64,000 nucleotides of DNA from Alisma plantago-aquatica (taxonomy: Eukaryota > Streptophyta > Magnoliopsida > Alismatales > Alismataceae): the NCBI GenBank assembly GCA_963693085.1, contig OY856410.1:884920335-884984334 (forward strand), in the 5' to 3' direction. Shown here one piece after another: positions 33,780 through 45,949 of this stretch (the first letter of the stretch is position 1; every line of letters begins with the position of its first letter). A program made the position numbers and the translations under genes. A model generated the notes under the pieces. It saw nothing but the letters and a program-made list of their open reading frames with translations. It ran no database searches and had not been told where the DNA came from.

Positions 33780-34880
33780 TCATCCATGGCTACGAAGAAC
33801 AAAATAAATGATAGGCCAAGCTTTGGAAGCATGCACAAGATGCAATGAGGTACACTGAGTGGGCTTTCATTGAGCGGATCAACTTACTTGTTAATATTAA
33901 TATGGTGTGTGTTTATTAAGGAATGATGACTGATCACCCTTTCTTTGGTGGTTGGCTGACATGTGTAGAAATCATCCTTGAATTTCTCTTCTCCCTCAAG
34001 GTGTGCTTCCTTGAGAAACACACCAACATGTAAGAGTGGGAAGCCAGGTGGATCAGGTTTAACCTCTATAATAGTTTATTACACCTCACATTGGATAATT
34101 CCAATGTCATATATGGATGTTGTAATCATGGTAGTTGTGTCATCCAGACAACTTCAACCAAGTGCATGGCGCAAGGTGACATCCCAACTTGCCAATACCA
34201 AGATAAATTGGAACTTCTCCTATATCTCTGACATCGAGCACCTCTTTGTCAATATTCTTCATTGCCTCCTAATTAAAACATTGTTCACCAAGTCTAAACA
34301 AGAGTGGGAGAATGTTCAATTAGCCAATCTCAGGGTGGTCTAGGATTTTCTCTCACAAGGAAGTGAGATGGTCAACCTAGGCAACTTCATCTTGGTCCAT
34401 GCCTACCAAGTGTCCAAGAGTGAGAAGTGTAAACCACCAATCCACTTTGGAGGTATTATCGTCCCACATGTTGATCATATTCACCTGGATCATTCCCATC
34501 TCCAACCCCTCAAGCCCAAAGGAGACCTAAACTTCAAGAATTTTAAGATTGTAGAACTCTTCAAAAAACACGACAGGAGGATTTATGCCATACCAAAGAT
34601 GAGTGAGCGGGCACTCTCGGGCCCACTATTTGGCCTCCATAACATCAACCACCTTCACTACATATCTGATGAGGAGGGGAAGGAAGTTGATGAAGAGGAA
34701 GATGTTGAGAAAGGAAAAAATGGAGGAAGAAGATACACCATTGAAGCTGAGAAGGCAAACTCATCATAGTGCTCATCAATATGGTGTGCCTTCTTTAACA
34801 TCGGCATATCCGTCCTTGGAGATTCACAATTATTTTGAGGGCATGTGCACCATGCTCAATTCCATCCAATAGGGACAACA
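33780..34880 (+). pseudogene. Decayed transposon-associated ORF (possibly the 'putative plant transposon protein' domain)
   Basis: A start-like ATGGCTACG near 33787 leads into frames broken by stops and shifts. The best part is one frame from 33978 to 34769, interrupted only by TAG at 34341-34343. It carries FLSQGSEMVNLGNFILVHAYQ, a histidine-rich HVDHIHLDHSH stretch and an acidic tail (DEEGKEVDEEEDVEK). The pattern 'short ORF, vNlG-ILVHAY, then a polar acidic tail' resembles the gag-side protein of Athila-type elements. I compared it with remembered family patterns only. It could also be the ruin of another plant gene. It is noncoding as it stands. Confidence 0.35.
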
Positions 34881-36280
34881 ACAACATACATCTATGGCTC
34901 AGTTCTCCAACTATCACGAAAAAATATTCTGTTACTAAGAACAGATCTTCATTCATCAGCAGGCGATGTTCAACAAGAAACACCTACTTCTCATAACTAG
35001 TAGCACATCCACACACGCTAAGAGAGAGTCAAATGCTACTCGCAACCACTCTTTGATCAATTTTAGAGCCAAGGGAATTTAGGAAGTACTAACAACCACC
35101 ATAATATGGCCTACCCACCAAACTTCATTGGCACATTCTATCCATCAGATCTGGACTTGTTGCCATCCACTTTATTCCCTCTTATGCATGAGTGCTGGTA
35201 CACTTGTTCCACATTGGACTTTGATGTTCAACATTCAGTACACTATCTAATTCAAGCTTGGGGATATGGAACAATATTCTATCTTGCTTATCTGGTTACC
35301 TTACATTTTGCTTTTTTTTCTTAACTTTACTTAACTCCACATATTTCTAGTGCAAAAGTGGATGTAAAATTTAGTTTTAGTTAAGGTTGGTGCTACTTTT
35401 GAAATGGTATCCAATCCTCCAATGTGTGAAAATTAGGTGTGTTGACATTATTTCTCTTTAAGTCTGTCATGTTTTAGAGTGAATTAACTTGAGGAATAAT
35501 TAATCTAGTTAGCTTGAAGACATACTTAATGAACAAGATACCTAATTCAATCCTAAGTCTTGTATTTTGATGATGTTGATGTTTGTAATGTGAAATTTCA
35601 TATAAATTTATAAATAAACTCTAAGATTATCTTGTTGCATAATTTAACAGGAGAGGGACTTATCATGTATTAAAAAGATATTATCTCTTAGTCATGTTAT
35701 CTCATCCACCTCCCTTCATCTTCATTCACCACCACACAATGATTGAGTTTAATCCAAATAATTTTCTTCTTCTTTCATTACATGGCATGATAAGAAACAT
35801 ATATTTGGTTCATTTATTTTTCATTGTAAAAGAATTTTCATATCATTTAATTTAAAGCATTTTAGTTTCTCATTTTTAATAGGTTATAAACTTTTTGATG
35901 ATATCTATTCTCAAAAATGTGCTTTTACAACTAATACACAAAAGTAGCATGTGAGACTTGTTTGCATAACACATTTACATGCTTTTTGCATGAAATTATG
36001 ATTTTATATCTCAACCTAATGAAAACGATTTATGTTTTAGGGGTTTTGAATATGTTAAGCAAGTTAGTACCATCGAGATGCATCTTCGTACCAACATCAT
36101 GTATCAAGAATTCAAAAGATCAAACCGAAGCAGAGATCATCATGACCAATCTCAATGCCACAAATAGGGCACCTTGAAAATCATAGGAACAACTCGATGC
36201 CATTGACATCCCTATATGTGGTACCAACACACTTATGATTAAACAAGGGATTATATGAGTTAGTGCCACAAATGTAAAAG
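34881..36280. other. No recognisable feature
   Basis: AT-rich, stop-rich sequence. The left end (34881-35330) may continue the ORF remnant in other frames. I see no domain or repeat. Confidence 0.4.
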
Positions 36281-37514
36281 TATGGATGATCATGATTCTT
36301 TTTTTTAGAGAAAACAAGATCATTTTCATTAATCAAGCCATACGGCATCTACAAGTAGGAGCAAGAACTCGAACAGACCATACATAGTTAGGAGCAATAC
36401 AAAGGAACCATCAAAACTCATATTGGATTGAAAATACAATGCTTCCGCTTTGATCCCTAAACCATATAGCTGACTAAAGCAACTTTTCAAATGGGATTCC
36501 TTCAACCTGAGCCTGCATCGGTGGTGATAAGATTGCAACCAAACACATATCTGAACACAACAAGCCTCCGCCAGCATAGCCATACAGCCAAGTAAAGAAA
36601 ACAACTAGGAAAAAATTGAGGACCTGCCATAGCAAGAAACTCAAGCTCTCACGAAGAGAGAGAGAATAGGATCGAGACCCCCGCCGAAGAACGGTGACTA
36701 ACAAAGCAGCAAGGGCTGTAGTAAACAACACAACAAAAATTAGAAAGACTACTGAAACCAAAGGAAACAAGACACTAAGAAAAAATAGAACAGGCAAAAT
36801 CTCGAACAGGTTGTGAGCACCCACAGGGATAAGTCGAGAAGGAGGCTGAAACCCACAGAGAAGACGACCATAGATAAGGTGGTATGGATGGGTGAGGGGG
36901 TGGGGGTAGATGGCACAAGGAACCCCACCACCACTCCCGACCACCATAGCCAACACCATGAAACTCAAGTAGTCGCTTGAGGTCAAGCAGAGGAGGGAAT
37001 CGGGAGCACCCGGACCAAGACACTGTCCCCTGCTTGAAACCTTCTCCTGTCACTGCAAAGGGGGTGCCCGATCTCACTGACTATCCTAGGAGCACACCTA
37101 TTGAAACCTACTGAAAGAAGAAAAGGAGGGGAGGTGCTCGTCCGCCAAGTGTGGTCGCTGCGCTGGGACCAGGCCCCTCGAAACAACTCCCTCCTAGACC
37201 AGGGTCGCAGGCCAGAGACGACAATGCCAAAAGAACAACGTCCCACCACTAGGACCACCAGGAGCCGCGAGCAAAGATGGTTCTGGCCAGCAGAGAGAGA
37301 GGCAAGACCCCAGGAAGGTATCCACGATAGTAGGTGAGAGGGATAAGACACCAACGGGGCAAGGGAACAACCCACCAATGGCCGGCTACCTCCCCCCCCC
37401 CCCCCCCCCGAGTAGAAAGCGGTCACCGTCGAAGCCCTAAGAGATTGCCAGAGCCATAATAGATCGCCCGAGCAGAAAGCACTTTTCATGCTTATATGGA
37501 TGATCATGATTCTT
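36281..37514 (-). mobile_element. Non-LTR retroelement insertion with 20-bp target-site duplication
   Basis: The 20-bp string TATGGATGATCATGATTCTT flanks the insert at 36281-36300 and 37495-37514. Read on the minus strand, the insert (37494 to 36301, about 1194 bp) ends in CTCTAAAAAA just before the repeat, i.e. a poly(A)-like tail. It is GC-richer than its surroundings. There is no reverse transcriptase or endonuclease. It holds two overlapping minus-strand ORFs of about 170 codons (36474-36986, hydrophobic; 36983-37507) and a G18 run near its 5' end. It could be a non-autonomous or 5'-truncated LINE, or a retrotransposed transcript moved by L1-type machinery. Confidence 0.8.
37392..37409. 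repeat. C18 homopolymer (G18 on the retroelement strand)
   Basis: Eighteen consecutive C on the + strand, about 85 bp inside the 5' end of the non-LTR insertion. On the element's sense strand it is G18, which can fold into a G-quadruplex. Its length is prone to sequencing error. Confidence 0.85.
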
Positions 37515-38190
37515 ATCCTAAAATAAATGATCTAGATCTTTATTTGATGGCTTAGGTTTCTACAAAACCTAAGTCATCACAATTGTCAACAACATATCAT
37601 AGAATAGTGGATAGACGGCCCTAGACCAGAAGGAGAAGAGAAAAAAGGTGGAAATGTGGTAAAAAGATCATCATGGAACCTTCAAGGAGGGATTTGGTGG
37701 CCTAAACATCATTCTCTAATGCTTGTATTTGAATGAAATCATCATTATTCATTATTCCTCAATTTCATCTAGTTACTTCAATGCTTTCCTTATCCTATGA
37801 AATATATTGTGATACCATGTTCAATATTCAAGGCTAATTTATATTTTATAGGAGCCAGAGTATCTCGATGTTAATTTTTAGTTTACAATGATTATCCAAA
37901 AATAAATTAATTACTTGGAATTTTAATAATAATATGACTTATTGTATCTTGTCCATGATTGATAACCATGTACATGCTTCAAATGATTTTTTACTTCAAA
38001 GAGAGTTTAAGTGTTGGAAAATTATCATTAACATAGATAATAATGTGTTGTTAAAGTGGGATAACTATTTGAACTTATCCTTAGACAAATCATTAAACAT
38101 TTAGTCTTTTTACTTGAACACTACAAAAGTGTTTTATTGACTAGGTTAAATAGTTTCTTACATTATGAAAGAAGGTGATGGAAACTACAA
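37515..38190. other. No recognisable feature
   Basis: AT-rich sequence between the non-LTR insertion and the Tat-like LTR. No domain or repeat is seen. Confidence 0.4.
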
Positions 38191-39990
38191 GTCACAACCT
38201 GCTTATAAAGTATAATATTTGTTTGATATATTTGTTTGGTAGTGAAACTTAGTTTTTCGCTCACTTGGAAAGTAAGGAAAAAGGTTTCTAGATTTTCCAC
38301 CATGTTTTATATAGAAATGACAAAAAATATCATGAGTCCATGGCAGAAAGATAATATGGCATATGATTCAGAAAGATAAGAAAAATAAAACAAAACCAAA
38401 AATTTAGACTTGATGATCTTATTGTGAGTTGGGAAGATTAGCACATCCATGTCTCTTAGTAAATCGATATTCAGTAGATTTTAAGTATTTTGGAGAAATT
38501 TAGTATTTCTAGTTTAATAAAAAAACTATGAAACCACATTATATTTTTTGGTTGGTGTTTGGGGATGGATATGTTTATGTCCTCCCGTCATTTCCCTTAA
38601 AGTCCTAATTTCCAGTGCATTGAGGTCATAAAATCACCTCAGAACCTCCCATACCGGAGATCCATCATAAGCGATTCAGACTAGTGTGTAAGAAGAATTC
38701 ATATGATTAGAAGAAGATGCAAGTTGAGAAAAGATCTAATAGATCACATGAGCAGTTTAAGTAGATATGAAAATTTTTATGCAATAGAAGTTTTTAAAGC
38801 ATCAATTAGGAATACAATGGGATTGTCATTTTATTATTCCAATGGTGTTTAGAAGTAGGTAGTGTCATAGGAAGGAGCCTATGATCATGAATAATGTAGA
38901 AAACATAGGAGGGAGGGAGTTCTCTCTCTCTCTCACTTCAACATATTCAAAATCAGGCTTAGAATATAGTGGATATGGGGGTATTTATATGTAGATTTTA
39001 GGGTTTGGGTACTAGACAGATGCTTCTAGAAGAGCCAACAGATCATCACGGTGTTCCATGAGGAATGTCCTGAAGATTGAGGCAATAAGCCACATGTAAC
39101 ATGGTAGATGGCTCTAATCTAGTGAGTGTATCATGTTGGATAAAATCTCTTTTCTAATTTTCCAGTTATTTCAAGAAAGTTGTGGAAAACCATATGTTTT
39201 GGATAAAACAATGGAAGAGAAAGATAATGCATTATCATACCAAAAAAATAATCAGATAAAATCAATTGAATATATGTGGGGAAAAAGGAATATTTTATTT
39301 AGGATAATTCAAGTTGGAAATTTATGAAACAAAAAAGTAGAGTTGTTGAGTAAATTTTGATTTTAGTCTGAAAAGAAGATTTCTTCACATAATTTTCTAA
39401 ACTAGGAATAAGTGGGTGAAATGAATGGATTAAATAGGTGAACAAATGTGGGAAAATAGGAATTAATTTGAGAAAATAATGAAGTAGGTGGAAGGCATAA
39501 TGGACACCATTTTTACTAGATAATTAATATTAATCATAATTTTGTGGTGAGTGAGCAAAAATGGAGTTTCAATAGTGTACCAAAGGCAAGATTCGAGATA
39601 TGATTGACAATTGCAAGTTTGAGCAAATTATGGCCCCATTTTTTGTCACAAAAGGCCAAAAAGGTTGAACTCATCAAGGATATTCTGACAAACCTTGTGG
39701 AGTTGGAAAGCATGTGTGACTCTCTTTTTCTTCTGAGGATGAATGAATGATATAACGTTTCATAAAAAACATAAGATTCGGTATGAATGATTGATCTAGC
39801 ACAAAGGATAGCATTTGGGGTGTTTTACCTATGTTTGATCAATCATTCATTCCCATGCAACACTGATGATCCATTCGAGGTTTATGTATGCAAAAGTGAC
39901 TCTCGTAATTTCTCACTCTCTCACATCAACAAGTCAGATTCTCTCCCTAAATTATACCCTAGTGAGAAAAAAGGTTCAATGTGAAAATTT
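38191..39990 (-). repeat. Tat/Ogre-like element A, left (3') LTR, approximate limits
   Basis: Aligned by eye to 53452-54480 (same orientation: GGAAAGTAAGGAAAAAGG, then the AGTCCTAATTT...GAGGTCATA...CCTCAGAACCTCCC block) and to 61440-62252 (inverted: the GTATTTATA...GTAGATTTTAGG block and ACATGGTAGATGGCTC). Repetition on both sides of the Tat-like coding region is why I call it an LTR. The left edge is set by the match to TGTGACACCC at 53452; the right edge is uncertain. It contains a short CT run near 38925. Confidence 0.6.
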
Positions 39991-41270
39991 CTCATAGATA
40001 TTAAAAATCAAGGGTATTGTAATCATTGAAAGTTATGGCAACTGCTCAATTGTGAAAAGTTCTTTGAAAAAGTATTCATCATCTCCCTTCTTGTTTTTCC
40101 TGAGTGGACCAATTCAAGGCTAGAACCATAACCCTAAAAGGTAAAATATGGTGAGTTTGTCTATCTAGGATAGGTCTTAGGTTGGTCAAGATTTGAAAAT
40201 TTGATTCCCAAAATTAAGGTGATCATTCTGTCCAATGACCCTATTAGTTACTTATTTTCTCCATTTTCATATTTTTAGTTTGAAGGAATATCATTAAAAC
40301 AATTTGAGATTGGTTATGAGTTGATCATCCAATGATAAGGTGGCCTCCAAGATGTGTTCTTCCATTTGATTATCATCAATTTCCCTAGATGTCAACAAGT
40401 AATCATCCATGAGTTTCTATCTCTTACAAGGTTTGAGTGTACGTGATCAAAAGATTTAGAAATCAAGAATAGGATTGGGCTAGATTTAGGTCATGATTTA
40501 GGACCATCCAAACATTTATCAAATTAAGGCATGGTTTATTAAGTTTTAGGTCATGAGCTAGGGTCATAAAAAGATATAAGACTTAGGGTAAGATTTAGTT
40601 TTGTTTGAGGTCATAAGTTGAGACCCAAAGGAGTTTTACAAGAGTTGTGTGAAGACTTGGTTGAATAATAGCTCATGATCCAGGACCATCAAAAGATTTA
40701 TGAAAAAGAACTATATTTCCTAAAAAATATAAAATTTTTGATGTTGATATAAAATTTAATACTTTTATATACTTACATTTTTTATGGTATAATATTTGTA
40801 TTCTTTGATTTTTCTATTAATTTTTGTGAGTTTTGAAGGTTCTTGAAATTTTGCTAAAAACTTGGGGAGATTGTTGTAACTTAGGTTTTTTTTTAAAGAG
40901 GGGAAATGAGAAGGATTCTAGCATCCCTATAATTTCACTCATTCATGATCATTAGTGTTGTAAAGGAGATCAGATCAAATTGACGATAACAATGGTGTTG
41001 ATCAGGAGAGAGAAAGTAAAAGTAGATTGTCATGTTCCCTATAGAATTGGAAAACTAGTCCCTCAATATCTAGGATATGAGCATGTCACATTGAAGCCTA
41101 TAAATAAAGCATCCTAGTTCTATATTCTCTTCATATCATGGATTTAAAAGATTTGAAGCCATGGGAGACTGGGTGGTGAGTGAGAATCAACTCCTGAGGC
41201 ATCCTCCCTTGAGCTTGTATCTTGTATTTTGTTGCATTAGATATCTCTCTCATATGGAGGAAGTTGAGTT
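39991..41270. other. Tat element A 3' spacer with weak internal repeats
   Basis: No coding region. Around 40440-40700 a phrase like TTTAGGTCATGAGCTAGG recurs about four times, diverged. A similar phrase occurs in the element leader near 51540-51640. Confidence 0.4.
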
Positions 41271-41279
41271 TGTGAGCTT

Positions 41280-42360
41280 TAGCATGACTCATCATCTGAC
41301 TACATCCCTATTGCAAGAGAGTTGATGTTGATGGTGAACCCATTCTGGGATCCCCTCAGTCACTCTTTCCACTTTAGGGATGTCATTCTGACTCAAAATC
41401 TAGAAGATGTGGCAAAGATAGCTCTACTTCCACTACATGATTGTTGGCCTACTGTTCCAAAGAAGTCAAGATGGGTTGTTGAGTTGGTGAGTCTCCTTAG
41501 TGTGTTGGATGCTAAAACAAATTCTCCTTAGTGTGAAGAAATCTCGAGCTACTCAGTGGTTGATTAAAGATGGTCAATTTATTCAAATGGTCTCTTTGAG
41601 GGGTATGCTCAAGAGAAAAGCATGACACAATGTTTATTCTCTGGATATGTCTTGTTTGTGAGAATGCACCTTGATTGTCCTAGCTAATTGTTCTTCAAAG
41701 AGACAATTTGACAAGTGATAATAATTGTCTCTTGAGTTGTGGCCACAATTCATATGAAGGAGATAGTTGTCCCCTTGATATTGGCTGAGTTGAATGAGTT
41801 TTTATATGAAGCACAATCAACTAGGAAGATGAGGGAACCCTTCAAGGTTCTACAACTTTATTTGGGAATGTGCATCAATTGTGTTAAGTTCGTGGAATCC
41901 TCACTATGTGATTGAAAAGGAGTACTTGTCAAAGCATATCCAAGTTGGTGATCCTTTACATCTGTGTGGCAATCTGGATTAGTGGCTTGTCTGACATTAG
42001 CAGACATGTGTTGGGGATGGATGGAGTTCTGTGTTGATAACTCATACTATAGAGTTTCCATTCCTAGATTCTAGTGGTTGATCATCCTACTAGGTTTGGA
42101 GCATTGTGCTACATACTACCCAATGTCAGTCTTGAGATAGTTACCATTACCATTGTGCATACTAGTTTGAAGCATTTTAGTCTTTCTTCGAGAAGTTGGA
42201 GATCGACTCTTGAAAAATTCAAGTGGTTGTTGCAAAGATGTAGTTGAACTATCTAAAGATGACTTGAAATATGTTCCATGTTGATAGGTATCATTTTCTC
42301 GAGTACATAGAATTGATATGATCATCACCTTTAGTGGTAGTAACATGTAATCCTTCAGGA
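41280..42360 (+). pseudogene. Antisense extra ORF of Tat element A, DUF7745/plant-mobile-domain-like
   Basis: Lies on the + strand, opposite to gag-pol, between the integrase and the left LTR. The intact start (41322-41531) reads NPFWDPLSHSFHFRDV, then LTQNLEDVAKIALLPLHDC, a pattern typical of the plant DUF7745/PMD-like domain (an aromatic-W-D-P...F-F-x-D, then LT-LED). Further on, in the broken frame, VVPLILAELNEFLYEAQST and FKVLQLYLGMCI also fit that domain's second half. Stops near 41529 and several later stops kill it. Some Tat-lineage elements (Grande-type) are known to carry an extra antisense ORF at this position, which supports the reading. The function of such ORFs is unknown. Confidence 0.5.
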
Positions 42361-43769
42361 GGACCATCCTGAAGTCTCATTTGAATGTTTGCCTTTTGTT
42401 ATTATTTATTATTTATTTTGTGTTGGGATGAGGTGCAATTTTTTAAGATGTTAATTTTGAAATGGATAGTTATTAGTTCATATTATATGTCACCCTTTTG
42501 TTGGGTATTCCCTCTGTTATGTTTTGGTTATGCACTTAGACCTAGTTCCTTTTTTATTTTGAGGTGCATATAATCATGAGACTCTTTTTGAAACATTAGG
42601 CGATCATGGTCAATTGAAACTTCATGCATGTATGTTCTATATGACAAGGATGGTTATGGGCTTATGTGTTTTAGCAACATTTATCAAGGTTACCTTCTTT
42701 TCATCATCTCCACTTAGTGAAAACAAAAAATTGAGACCCAAACCTTTTAAACCATTATCCACCTCAGTATCCCAACGGTAGATGGTTCCTCCTTCCAAAT
42801 GTTTGTATCCACATTTGTCATGAGGAGGGCCTTCATTCTAGGGGAGGATATGGATCATGGTTCTACTATACGTGGGTGTCACACTAAGTGCTAAAGGCAT
42901 GCCATGTAATGGGTGTATCACTAATAATTCCCTTCCCAGTTGGGTCAAGGTTCCAAGTGTTAGATATACCTCGGTAGGCTTTGCTCCTAACACTCTCTTA
43001 GTGTATCAATCCACTACAAGCATGTGCATGCCTAATTAAAGGGATACTTAATTATTTCATAATGAGATCCCACTTATCGTGCATCTTTTCAATTTTAAGA
43101 TTTTGAATGGACATAGATGCTCAAGGCCTTAGTATAAGAACTTATGGCTCTATAAGGAATAAATGGGATTTTCCTAATGGCTATTTTGCATCTCGTCTCT
43201 CCCAATTTAGCCCATGTAAATATTGGTTTTACATTTTCTTGAGAGATGAGGCATGGATAGTTGCAACAAGATTCAAATTTTGTTTCAACCCTTCAAGTGA
43301 TCCCATTTTAGGTCAACCCCTATAGATGTTAGTGTCATGTGTAACTTACTTGGATATAGGTTTCATGGCTCATTGATTGTTAGGATCAGTTCTATCTAGC
43401 CTCATCGAATTCATAGTTTTAACAGTCCTATTGTGATCATGATCATGGGGCCTCACCTTGCTTGTGCCACAACCATTAGCATTTTGAGGTATTATATTTG
43501 GATTGTTTTGTTTAGGTTGATAAACATTAAAGCCTCATAATAACCACCATTTTCCATCCATCCTACACCCTAGGTTCTACTTTGACCCTTCCAATTTAGG
43601 GTTCATGAGGGATGCATCTAGGTACTTAAGTATATTTTAAGTTCTTTTTTAGACGAGTAAGGGTTTTTGGCTCTCTTGCATGGACCTTTTATGGAGTCTT
43701 GCTTGTCGTTGAAGATTCATTGTCAATATTATTAGCACTTGACGATGTTGGCATTTGTGTGATGAAGAT
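42361..43769. other. Tat element A spacer between the antisense ORF and integrase
   Basis: Short ORFs on both strands but no domain I recognise. The right part (43600-43769) is probably the frayed end of the integrase on the minus strand. Confidence 0.35.
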
Positions 43770-44900
43770 AAATTTATGCATCCATGTCCTTCAGGTACGG
43801 TCTGGACAAGTCATAGATGTCATGGATGATGAGGGCCCTTCCCATTTAGGATTGAACTTACCCCTAGAATCAACATTGTAGATCACACATAGTACTAGGT
43901 ATCCCTCTTGAAAATTGTAGGGTTAGACTTTCTTTTTTAATGTTGAATTTGTCCTTGATTGATAACATCGTGCATGATGTAGAGCTCTCTTTTGTTTTTC
44001 TTTTAGTTCACTGAAGTTGTAGATCCAATTTTGAAGCCACTCTGCCTGAAGGTTATCTACTTATTGTAATATATAGAGGTAGAGGAATTTTAACCTCAAC
44101 TGGAAAGACTACATTTATCCCATATACCAACAAATACAGCATAGCTCACATGGAAGTTCTAGTATAAATTTGATAAGACCAAAGGTCTGTTCGAAGTTAG
44201 CTAGCATGGGTGTTGATTGTCTTCTTTAGAATCTTTATCAGGTTCTTGTTGGAAACTTCTAAGGCTCGTTCATTTGGGGCCTATAGGGTGACATTGGATG
44301 TTGTTTGATCCCCAAAGAGCTCATATTATATTTAACAATTTAGATATGAAGCTATTACCATTGTTGGAGACAATCTCATGTAGTATCATGTATTCTTTGA
44401 TGATGTTATTCTTGAGGAACTTAATTACCTATTGATCTGACACAATGGTGATAGACATTTCCTCCACTCACTTTATGAAGTAGTCTATCACGACAAGGAT
44501 TACGAAGTTCCCATTTGAATCTTTTGGATTGATCTTCCCTATCATGTCAATACCCCTAGTTGGGAATGCCCAAGGCATGGCCATGTTGTATAGATTATTA
44601 GCGCATGTGTGAATGTAGTCACCATGGATCTGGTAGAATTGACATTTGCAGACATATTAGCAGTAGTCTATTTCCATTATGTTCTAATAGTTTCTCAAAA
44701 GTTATATCTTTTTTGCTATCATAAATCAACATATATGTGTATTGCACTTTCCTCCATGATCTTCCTTCATGATGGTTTTGACTTCTATCTTCTTGATGCA
44801 TATAAGGAGAGTCAAATTGTAAGATTTGTAATATAGGTTCTCTGCCCCTAGGGCATATTGTGTGACTTGTTGCTTTAGATCATGTTGTTCTCTTCAAGAG
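43770..44900 (-). pseudogene. Tat/Ogre-like integrase, decayed (element A)
   Basis: On the minus strand: the zinc part (VCKCQFYQIHGDYIHTC, 44570-44660), core start (FPTRGIDMIGKINPK), VILVVIDYFIK, then IVSNNGNSF, and the C-terminal part (EWLQNWIYNFSELKEKQKRAL, GKFNPKWEGP). The phrases follow the Tat-lineage integrase closely. Catalytic decay is visible: the second aspartate is asparagine (44363-44365) and a conserved tryptophan is TGA (44468-44470). Further stops interrupt the C-terminal region. Confidence 0.8.
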
Positions 44901-45029
44901 AGGACTTTGGGGATGGAATGTATTTCCAAGTATGATTTGATGTTGTGGAATGAAGCCTTCTCTTCATTGTTGGCTTCATTGTCAATGAATATGCAACATG
45001 TAGGTTAATGGAGTTTCTATGCCTCAAAA

Positions 45030-45930
45030 GTGAAGTTTTGGTTCCATTGGATGTTGATCTAGGAAGTGAGAGTAGTCAAAGCATCATCAAATGCATTGTT
45101 CTCTCTTATGACAATGTGGAAGAAGATATTGTCAAAAGCTCGAGCTAGATAGCACATGTATTCTTGGTACAGATGTAGGTTCTAATAAAGAGTACTCTAG
45201 TTGGTTTGGCCTTGAGATATAATGAGGAGGGAGTCACCACAGACCTTTAGGTGGCATTCCCCTTATTTTCTGGAGAGCTAGAGTCCTAGGATGTAGGTTT
45301 TGTACTTGACTACATTGTTAGTGGTGTTGAACTTCAAATGTCTTGCTACCAAAAGTTGTTCTCCTTGAGGCTTTTGAAGGACCACTCCTATACAGAATCA
45401 TCTGTGATTGACTACCCCATTGAATAAGATCCTTCATATATCAGTATATGTAATAATAACCATGTTAGGGATGATGACGATCCCTATGTTTTCATCTGGG
45501 AATTGGTACTCATGTGTCAATGAATCTGGGAGTGGGAAATGTACTAGTTGATTAGATAGAGATTTTTCTTAGACGGCCTACATAGGTAGATATGTGATAT
45601 CAAAACCTAACAACACTACTTGCCACTTGATGCATCAACCAGTGAGGGTAAGGAAATTACACAAATAGCAGAGTTGGTCATGCTTTGTGATCAACTATAT
45701 AGGATATGCACTAGATAATGGCATAAGTTCCATGTTGTTTGTATCAAGGCCAGACAATACTTCTCAATTTCAGTATAGTAAGCCTTGGATCATTGAACTT
45801 CTTGGACATATAGACAATAAAATGCTCGTCATTAGCTTTGGATGGACTCAAGGCTCCTCCCATCCATGTTTTTTAGACTGCTCACTATTGGATGAGATGG
45901 TAGCGTAGAATTGTCAAATTCAATAGTGTT
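45030..45930 (-). pseudogene. Tat/Ogre-like RNase H region, decayed (element A)
   Basis: Two parts are readable on the minus strand: YMSKKFNDPRLT (about 45790-45830), belonging to the connection/RNase H region, and GDSLLIISQ followed by YMCYLARAFDNIFFHIVIREN and DDALTTLTS (about 45060-45230), matching the second, archaeal-type RNase H of Tat elements. Stops and shifts break both. Confidence 0.65.
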
Positions 45931-45949
45931 AGTTTGGTGAGGTAGTCTT

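Noticed and set aside
36474..36986. 170-codon hydrophobic minus-strand ORF as a membrane protein gene
   Set aside because: It sits inside the non-LTR insertion, overlaps another frame, and its leucine/valine/phenylalanine richness follows from T-rich sequence; no known family.
43699..43881. 60-codon + strand ORF
   Set aside because: Shadow of the Tat integrase C-terminal region on the minus strand (GKFNPKWEGP).
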